From Rhodospirillaceae bacterium (GTDB taxonomy: Bacteria; Pseudomonadota; Alphaproteobacteria; MPNO01; UBA2964), in the NCBI GenBank assembly GCA_018660305.1, contig JABJKO010000349.1, positions 1 to 29,513 of the forward strand: a DNA stretch of 29,513 bases. Direction: 5' to 3'. Shown in pieces: positions 25,055 to 29,513 of the stretch. The notes beneath the pieces are model-generated. The model did not search any database and was not told the DNA's origin. It saw only the letters and a program-made list of their open reading frames with translations. Each line of letters begins with the position of its first letter. Position 1 is the first letter of the stretch. Position numbers and translations under genes: made by a program.

Positions 25055-26236
25055 TCAGACCTGCAACGATTTCTGGACTTCTTCGGTCTGAAGCTCGATT
25101 TCCTCGGTCAGACGGGTCCAGGTTTTTGGCTCTTTTCCTGATCGCCTTGCTGCCATTTCGCGGAACAGCAGCCGGCGCACCAGGGCCACCCCGAGATCCG
25201 ATTTGACCAGACGTTCCTGCGACCGATTGACAATTTTGCCTTGTCCCACCGCGGCCACGTAATCCTGCGCATTGGTCAGCTCAAGGAATACTTCCTCCGG
25301 GAAAATCTGGTCGTGGAGCAATTCGCCATGATGGTCGATGGGCGTATAGGACCGATACGCGTCAAAGTGATCGCGCATGCGCTGATCAGCTTCGGGCGAG
25401 ACCGAGGGCACCGCGTAAAGCTGAAAACGCGATGTCATCTCGTCATCCACCGGGACAATCCAGATACCCAGATCGACCCAGGGGCCATCGCGAAATGCAC
25501 TGGGAATCAGGATGTGATTGTTGTTGGGGAAGGTCCAGTCGCTGACCCGCACATTATTGGCTGAGCGCGTCGCCACCTGACGAATGCCGGCATCGGTTTC
25601 GAAATAATCCAGGTCAGGGATCGCCGGCGTAACCGCTTCGCCGAAATGGCCGATCTTGCCCTTCTGATGAACGAAACTGACATGCAGTGCATCGAGAGAA
25701 TTTTCCACCTGCTGCAGCCAATGGCAGGGCCAGAATTGCTGGCGTGCGAAGAGCAGCCGGCCGGATTCCTCGAAACAATCCTTGCGCGGCAGATCGAAGG
25801 CCGGCGCGTCCCCTTCTCCCAGATAAGCAAACACCAGCCCGCCATATTCGTGTACCGGATAGCCGGCGATCCGGACCGTCGCCGCAAGGTCATCGGATTC
25901 CGACGGGATCTCCCTGCATTGCCCGGTGCCGTCATACTTCCAGCCGTGATACACGCAGCGGATATCATCACCCTCGACCCAGCCGGTGTGAAGGCTGGTG
26001 CATCGATGGGCACATTGGTTCGCCACCAGATGTGCCTCGCCACCTTCGCCGCGATAAAAGGCGAGTTCCTCGCCAAACATCCTGATCGCCACCGCCTTGC
26101 CCGGTTCGGCCTGCGCGGACAGCGCCACCGGCTGCCAGAACTGGCGTAGCAGATTGCCCATATCGGTGCCGTGCGCGGTCTGGCTCAGGAGCGCGAAATC
26201 CTTTGAAGAGCCGGTATCTTCCCTGTCTTGTGCCAT
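25055..26236 (-). CDS. Rieske non-heme iron oxygenase, alpha subunit (second)
   Basis: A 393-residue Rieske oxygenase of the same broad branch as the first copy. [2Fe-2S] ligands are Cys75 and His77 in QCAHRC and Cys94 and His97 in RCVYHGW. The iron site is in LQQVENSLDALH: bridging Asp182, His185 and His190. The fifth position in CAHRC has Cys79 where HRG is usual, a small oddity. AGAGG lies 5 bases before ATG 26236. It precedes an SDR by 4 bases. As with the first copy, no ferredoxin or reductase gene is in the window. The two Rieske proteins differ clearly outside the motifs, so they probably act on different substrates or steps. Confidence 0.95.
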   Translation of the reverse strand: MAQDREDTGSSKDFALLSQTAHGTDMGNLLRQFWQPVALSAQAEPGKAVAIRMFGEELAFYRGEGGEAHLVANQCAHRCTSLHTGWVEGDDIRCVYHGWKYDGTGQCREIPSESDDLAATVRIAGYPVHEYGGLVFAYLGEGDAPAFDLPRKDCFEESGRLLFARQQFWPCHWLQQVENSLDALHVSFVHQKGKIGHFGEAVTPAIPDLDYFETDAGIRQVATRSANNVRVSDWTFPNNNHILIPSAFRDGPWVDLGIWIVPVDDEMTSRFQLYAVPSVSPEADQRMRDHFDAYRSYTPIDHHGELLHDQIFPEEVFLELTNAQDYVAAVGQGKIVNRSQERLVKSDLGVALVRRLLFREMAARRSGKEPKTWTRLTEEIELQTEEVQKSLQV

Positions 26237-26324
26237 CGTCGCCTCTTTTCCAACGAGGAGCTTGTGGAACTCAAAAAGGATAGGGAAAAGCGCCTCGACC
26301 GTCTATGACGCGATGGTGCGCGAA

Positions 26325-26353
26325 TTGACGCTATGGGGCGACGCTCCTAGAGT
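26325..26353 (+). promoter_or_regulatory. Sigma-70 promoter of the second aldolase gene
   Basis: TTGACG (26325-26330, 5 of 6) is followed by a 17-base spacer and TAGAGT (26348-26353, 4 of 6). The aldolase start codon follows at 26381, preceded by AGGAGG. Spacing and orientation are right for this gene. Confidence 0.5.
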
Positions 26354-26380
26354 CGGGAAAACCCAACAGGAGGCAGGAAT

Positions 26381-27163
26381 ATGTGTGCAAGCCCGGTCAT
26401 TACCAAACTATCCGATGTGAACGCGCCCATGAGCGACGCGGAATGGGAGATGCGGGTGGATCTCGCCGCCTGTTACCGGCTGATCGCCCATTTCGGCATG
26501 GACGATCTGTTCGCCACCCATATCTCGGCCCGGGCGCCGGTGGCCGAAGAGCATTTTCTGCTCAACCCCTATGGCATGCATTTCAGCGAGATCACCGCGT
26601 CGAGCCTGGTGAAGGTGGATGTGGACGGCACCATCGTCCAGGACACAGAGCACGTCATCAACCCGGCCGGCTTCGTCATCCATTCGGCCATACACATGGC
26701 CCGGCCCGATGCCAAATGCGTGCTCCATACCCACACCGTCGCCGGCATGGCCATCTCCACCATGGAGGAAGGGCTCAAGCCCTGGTTCCAGAAGGCGACG
26801 CGGTTTCACAAGCGGACCGCGTATCACGATTTCGAAGGCAAGGCCCAGGATCTCGACGAGCGTGACCGGCTGGTCCGGGATATCGGCGACAGGAACTACC
26901 TGGTGCTCAGAAACCACGGGCTGCTGGTCTGCGCGCCGTCCATCGCGCAGGGCTTCAAGGAAATGTACGCCATGGAAAAGGCCTGCAAGACCCAGCTCGC
27001 CATCATGCAGGCCGGCGGCAAGATCATCGAGCTGTCGGACAATCTGCTGGAACACACGGCGCAACAGTTCGAATCCGACGCCAACGTGACCAAGGAACGC
27101 CCCAGCGGCTGGCCGTCACTGCTGACAATGCTGGATCGGGTGAACCCGGGTTACGACAGTTGA
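26381..27163 (+). CDS. Class II aldolase/adducin family protein (second copy)
   Basis: A 260-residue paralogue of the aldolase at 18531-19310, with the same zinc pattern: His116 and His118 in VLHTHTVA and His179 in RNHGLL. Gly again replaces the FucA catalytic glutamate (NPAGFVIH). AGGAGG before ATG 26381 and a sigma-70 promoter upstream make the start secure. It diverges from the second Rieske gene, and its last 13 bases overlap the end of the SDR gene on the opposite strand. It probably acts on a hydroxyacid or keto compound from the same pathway, possibly with a different chain length from the first copy. Confidence 0.93.
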   Translation: MCASPVITKLSDVNAPMSDAEWEMRVDLAACYRLIAHFGMDDLFATHISARAPVAEEHFLLNPYGMHFSEITASSLVKVDVDGTIVQDTEHVINPAGFVIHSAIHMARPDAKCVLHTHTVAGMAISTMEEGLKPWFQKATRFHKRTAYHDFEGKAQDLDERDRLVRDIGDRNYLVLRNHGLLVCAPSIAQGFKEMYAMEKACKTQLAIMQAGGKIIELSDNLLEHTAQQFESDANVTKERPSGWPSLLTMLDRVNPGYDS

Positions 27164-27996
27164 GGCTCAACCTGATCGGCAAAAATCGGTTCCTCCCGGG
27201 CCCCGTTGGCGGCCTCGGAGGGGGGCAGATCGGGGTTCCATAGCTTACCGACGAAGCGGCAGCCGTTGGCGCCGTCGGACTGGTCCGAGGCCAGCCACAC
27301 CGCCAGCGGATCCATGATATCGACGGGCAGCAGCACCTGGCCTTCTTTCTTGGGGCGGTTGGGGTCGGTGTCGGACGCGCCGCCGGGCAGCAGGGAATTG
27401 ACCGACACATCGGTGCCGTCGAGATCGCGGGCCCAGATCAATGTCTGGGATTCCACCGCCGCCTTGGTCACGCCATAGGGCGAATTACGGGGCCCGGAGA
27501 AATTGCGCCGCGAGGTGGAGATATTGACGATCTTGCCGCTGCGGCTCTCGCGGAAATGCTCCACGGCGGCGCGCGCCATATAGAACGTGCCGGTCACGTT
27601 GACAGCGATGGTCTGGCCATAGATCTCCGGGTCGGTCTGATAGAACGGCAGCGAATTGCCCTCCGGCGGCAGGCCCGGCCCGCGCATGAGACGCCGTGCG
27701 TTATTGAACAGCACGTCCAGCCGGTCGTAGTTCTCCAGCGTGCGTGCCACCAGCCGGCGGCACTGGCCGAGCTGGGTAATGTCGGTGACAACGCCCAGGG
27801 CCCGCTTGTCGCCATGGGTGTCCCTGATTTCCGCGGCGGTGCGCTCGCACCCCTCCTCATTGACCGACGCGATCACCAGCGAGGCGCCGCAATTGGCAAG
27901 GGCCAGCGCCATGGACCGGCCAAGACCGGTGTCCCCGCCGGTCACAATGACGACCCTTCCGTCGAGCGAAATATCGGGCAATGGATAAGTGGACAT
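27151..27996 (-). CDS. SDR family oxidoreductase (third)
   Basis: A 281-residue short-chain dehydrogenase with cofactor motif TGGDTGLG (19-26). NNAR (98-101) replaces NNAG. Tyr174 and Lys178 are in place, but the residue 13 before the tyrosine is Thr161, flanked by Ser160 and Ser162, so the usual catalytic serine is shifted or replaced. The last 30 residues are acidic and lack the normal MDGG end. ATG 27996 is chosen because GGAG lies 8 bases upstream; a longer frame to 28098 runs into non-coding sequence. It overlaps the second aldolase tail by 13 bases. The role is unclear and activity may differ from classical SDRs. Confidence 0.9.
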   Translation of the reverse strand: MSTYPLPDISLDGRVVIVTGGDTGLGRSMALALANCGASLVIASVNEEGCERTAAEIRDTHGDKRALGVVTDITQLGQCRRLVARTLENYDRLDVLFNNARRLMRGPGLPPEGNSLPFYQTDPEIYGQTIAVNVTGTFYMARAAVEHFRESRSGKIVNISTSRRNFSGPRNSPYGVTKAAVESQTLIWARDLDGTDVSVNSLLPGGASDTDPNRPKKEGQVLLPVDIMDPLAVWLASDQSDGANGCRFVGKLWNPDLPPSEAANGAREEPIFADQVEPQLS

Positions 27997-28106
27997 GTGC
28001 AACGCTCCCTGTGTGGTTTGGCAGCAGAATTGCCTGAATTGGCGCGGTTGGGAAGGGTGGCGGGTTTTAGCAATAGGGTCGGCCTGTCCCGATTCCACTC
28101 GGTGTT

Positions 28107-28178
28107 ATCCCGGCCAAGCGTAGCGTGAGCCGGGAACCAGTCTTCAGTTGCTCCTGGATCCCGGCTTAGGGCTGGGAT
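28107..28178. repeat. Pair of extragenic palindromes (ATCCCGGC type)
   Basis: Two hairpins stand in the 349-base gap between the third SDR and the MarR gene. The first pairs TCCCGGC (28108-28114) with GCCGGGA (28129-28135). The second pairs ATCCCGGC (28158-28165) with GCTGGGAT (28171-28178), including one G-U pair. Such ATCCCGG-based palindromes are spread between genes in many alphaproteobacteria. It may end the messages or be a relic of a REP-like element. Confidence 0.55.
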
Positions 28179-28263
28179 GACAACTGCGTTTGCGGGAATT
28201 GACCGGGAGCAAGCCCTGCCGCAGAGCACGTCACATATGTGTGAAACAGCGGATTTCCCTGTA

Positions 28264-28334
28264 CAGACACAATTTAGTAAGCTAACTAATTATTAGCTAA
28301 GCAATTATAAGCTAGCTTATCTAAAAACTGTCTG
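28264..28334. promoter_or_regulatory. SlyA-like operator cluster before marR gene
   Basis: An AT-rich block just before the MarR start is packed with palindromes. TTAGTAAGCTAA (28274-28285) matches the SlyA/RovA consensus TTAGCAAGCTAA at 11 of 12 positions. TTAGCTAA (28293-28300) is a perfect palindrome, and ATAAGCTAGCTTAT (28307-28320) is a perfect 14-bp palindrome. Outer arms CAGAC (28264) and GTCTG (28330) enclose the whole. The block probably holds the promoter and autoregulatory sites of the MarR gene and of the efflux gene downstream. Confidence 0.7.
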
Positions 28335-28345
28335 GGGAACGACAT

Positions 28346-28804
28346 ATGAGCGACCGGGGCCCGCCCGAAAATGTCGGGTTTATCATCGGCGATGTCTCGC
28401 GCATGCTGCGCACGGTCTATGACCGGCGGGTGGAGCCGCTGGGGCTGACCCGGGCCCAGTGGCGGGTGCTGGCGCGCATCAGCCGCAACGAAGGCTGCAC
28501 CCAGACAGAGCTGGCCGCCCAACTGGAAATCGAAAAACCGACTCTCGGCCGGCTCATCGACCGGCTGCAGGCCAATAACTGGGTGGAACGCCGGGCCGAT
28601 GAAAACGACGCCCGCACTAAGCGGATTTTTCTGACGCCGCGCGCCCAGCCGGTACTAACCGAAATGTATACGCTGGCCGATGACGTTCTGGGTGCCGCCC
28701 TTGCCGGGCTTGAAAAAGACAGCGCCAAGCAGCTGGAACATTCCCTGTTGCACGTCAAATCGAACCTGACAGCCATGCTAAACGGCGGGGACTCGGAGAG
28801 CTGA
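28346..28804 (+). CDS. MarR family regulator, SlyA-like
   Basis: A 152-residue winged-helix repressor of the MarR/SlyA family, working as a dimer. The HTH is in residues about 50-75, with CTQTELAAQLEIEKPTLGRL, and the wing at about 80-100, with RRADENDARTKRIFLT. This fits the SlyA branch ([20 protein letters not shown] in the enterobacterial protein). GGGGAA lies before ATG 28346. It is immediately followed, 3 bases on, by a membrane fusion protein gene. It probably represses that efflux system until an aromatic or other phenolic ligand binds, and probably binds the SlyA-type palindromes in front of its own gene. Confidence 0.94.
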   Translation: MSDRGPPENVGFIIGDVSRMLRTVYDRRVEPLGLTRAQWRVLARISRNEGCTQTELAAQLEIEKPTLGRLIDRLQANNWVERRADENDARTKRIFLTPRAQPVLTEMYTLADDVLGAALAGLEKDSAKQLEHSLLHVKSNLTAMLNGGDSES

Positions 28805-28807
28805 GCC

Positions 28808-29513
28808 ATGCGCAAGACCCGAAAAATCCTGCGTCTGTTTTTACTGGTGATCGTGCCCCTCGCCGCCATCATCCTCGGCGGTCATCTGTGGGTCAAAAGC
28901 ACCCGCTATGTCACCACCGAAAACGCCTATGTCAAAGCGCATCATCTGGCGGTCAGCGCCGATATCGATGGCCGCGCCATCCGCGTACCGGTGAAGGAAA
29001 ACGATATGGTCAAGCCAGGCGATATCCTGTTCCAGCTGGATCCCGAACCCTATTACATCGATGTCGCCACGGCGGAAGCCGAGATTGCCGGCATTCGCAA
29101 TACCATCGCCGCCTTGCGGGCGGAATACCGGGAAGCGCAGGCCGAGCGCGCCGATGCCAGACAGGAAATCAGCTATTACAGCCGGGTTTATGAGCGCCAG
29201 AGAAAACTGTCGGCCCGCGGCATCGCGTCCCGTGCCAAACATGACGAGGCGGAACGCAATCTGACCAAGGCACGCCAGGCGTCACGCACCATCAACCAGA
29301 AAATCCAGCGTGTCCTGGCGCAACTCGGCGGCAAGGACGATCTGCCGGTGGAGCGGCACCCGCTGTATCGCGAGGCGGTCACCAAGCGCGACCGGGCGGC
29401 GCTCAATCTCAGGCGCACCCGCGTGGTGGCGCCGGCCGCCGGAACCGTCGGGCGTGTCACCCTGCAGGAAGGCGAATATGTGGAAGAAGGCAAGGCCGTC
29501 ATCCCCATCATCC
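28808..29513 (+). CDS. HlyD/EmrA-type membrane fusion protein (cut by right edge)
   Basis: The first 235 codons of a periplasmic adaptor of the HlyD/EmrA family. Residues 8-27 form a single inner-membrane helix after a basic start. TTENAYVKAHHLAVSADIDG (36-55) is the lipoyl-domain entry typical of EmrA, followed by VKENDMVKPGDILFQLDP. Residues about 80-180 form the long coiled-coil hairpin, and residues about 205-235 return to the lipoyl domain with TRVVAPAAGTVGRV. The frame is open at the edge. The gene starts 3 bases after marR, with GGAGAG upstream. An EmrB-like or other MFS permease is expected beyond the edge. It exports toxic compounds. Confidence 0.92.
   Translation, partial: MRKTRKILRLFLLVIVPLAAIILGGHLWVKSTRYVTTENAYVKAHHLAVSADIDGRAIRVPVKENDMVKPGDILFQLDPEPYYIDVATAEAEIAGIRNTIAALRAEYREAQAERADARQEISYYSRVYERQRKLSARGIASRAKHDEAERNLTKARQASRTINQKIQRVLAQLGGKDDLPVERHPLYREAVTKRDRAALNLRRTRVVAPAAGTVGRVTLQEGEYVEEGKAVIPII

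Noticed and set aside
24262..25206. 314-codon plus-strand frame opposite the second SDR
   Set aside because: The SDR on the other strand has all family motifs; this frame has none.
28232..28241. CACATATGTG palindrome in the MarR upstream region
   Set aside because: A 10-bp AT-centred palindrome of this kind is expected by chance; it does not match the SlyA-like sites nearby.

Overview
The window looks like accessory chromosome of an alphaproteobacterium, probably a marine or soil member near Rhodospirillales. This placement is an inference from high G+C coding sequence, a TRAP transporter, many oxidoreductases of catabolic families and extragenic palindromes of the ATCCCGGC type. No rRNA, tRNA, insertion sequence, phage gene or CRISPR array was seen. 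There are about 29 protein genes, two of them cut by the window edges.

Layout. (1) 1-315: left-edge membrane protein fragment, minus strand. (2) 684-4821, plus strand: a run of a PhyH-type Fe(II)/2-oxoglutarate dioxygenase, a secreted polysaccharide-lyase-like protein, a flavin-reductase-like FMN protein, a small GatC/AtzG-like subunit and an amidase. (3) 4879-7586, minus strand: WYL-domain regulator, TauE/SafE exporter and an SDR dehydrogenase. A hypothetical gene (7696-8151) diverges from the regulator, and a near-perfect operator candidate covers the regulator start. (4) 8175-9791, minus strand: a small hypothetical protein and a short MetE-like methyltransferase. (5) 10084-13017, plus strand: a complete DctQ-DctM-DctP TRAP uptake system. 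(6) 13238-15739, minus strand: a luciferase-like flavin monooxygenase and a Rieske oxygenase. (7) 15916-24157, plus strand: a reductive-dehalogenase-like 2x[4Fe-4S] protein, an old yellow enzyme, an adducin-type class II aldolase, an N-acyl-D-amino-acid-deacylase-like amidohydrolase, a membrane-anchored GltB-domain FMN/[3Fe-4S] protein and an aldehyde dehydrogenase. (8) 24154-27996: a second Rieske oxygenase with an SDR (minus), a second adducin-type aldolase (plus) and another SDR (minus). (9) 28346 to the right edge: a SlyA-like MarR regulator and the start of an EmrA/HlyD membrane fusion protein, preceded by a cluster of SlyA-like palindromes.

How it may work together (inference). A TRAP importer brings in an organic acid. 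Rieske, luciferase-like and PhyH oxygenases would attack it. The dehalogenase-like protein and old yellow enzyme could supply reductive steps. SDRs, aldolases, aldehyde dehydrogenase, amidase and deacylase would handle the fragments, and TauE and EmrA proteins would export anions or toxic compounds. The substrate cannot be read from the sequence. The most unusual part is an RDH-like iron-sulfur protein without a Tat signal inside an oxygenase-rich gene cluster, beside a GltB-domain redox protein and two Rieske oxygenases that have no recognisable reductase partner in the window.
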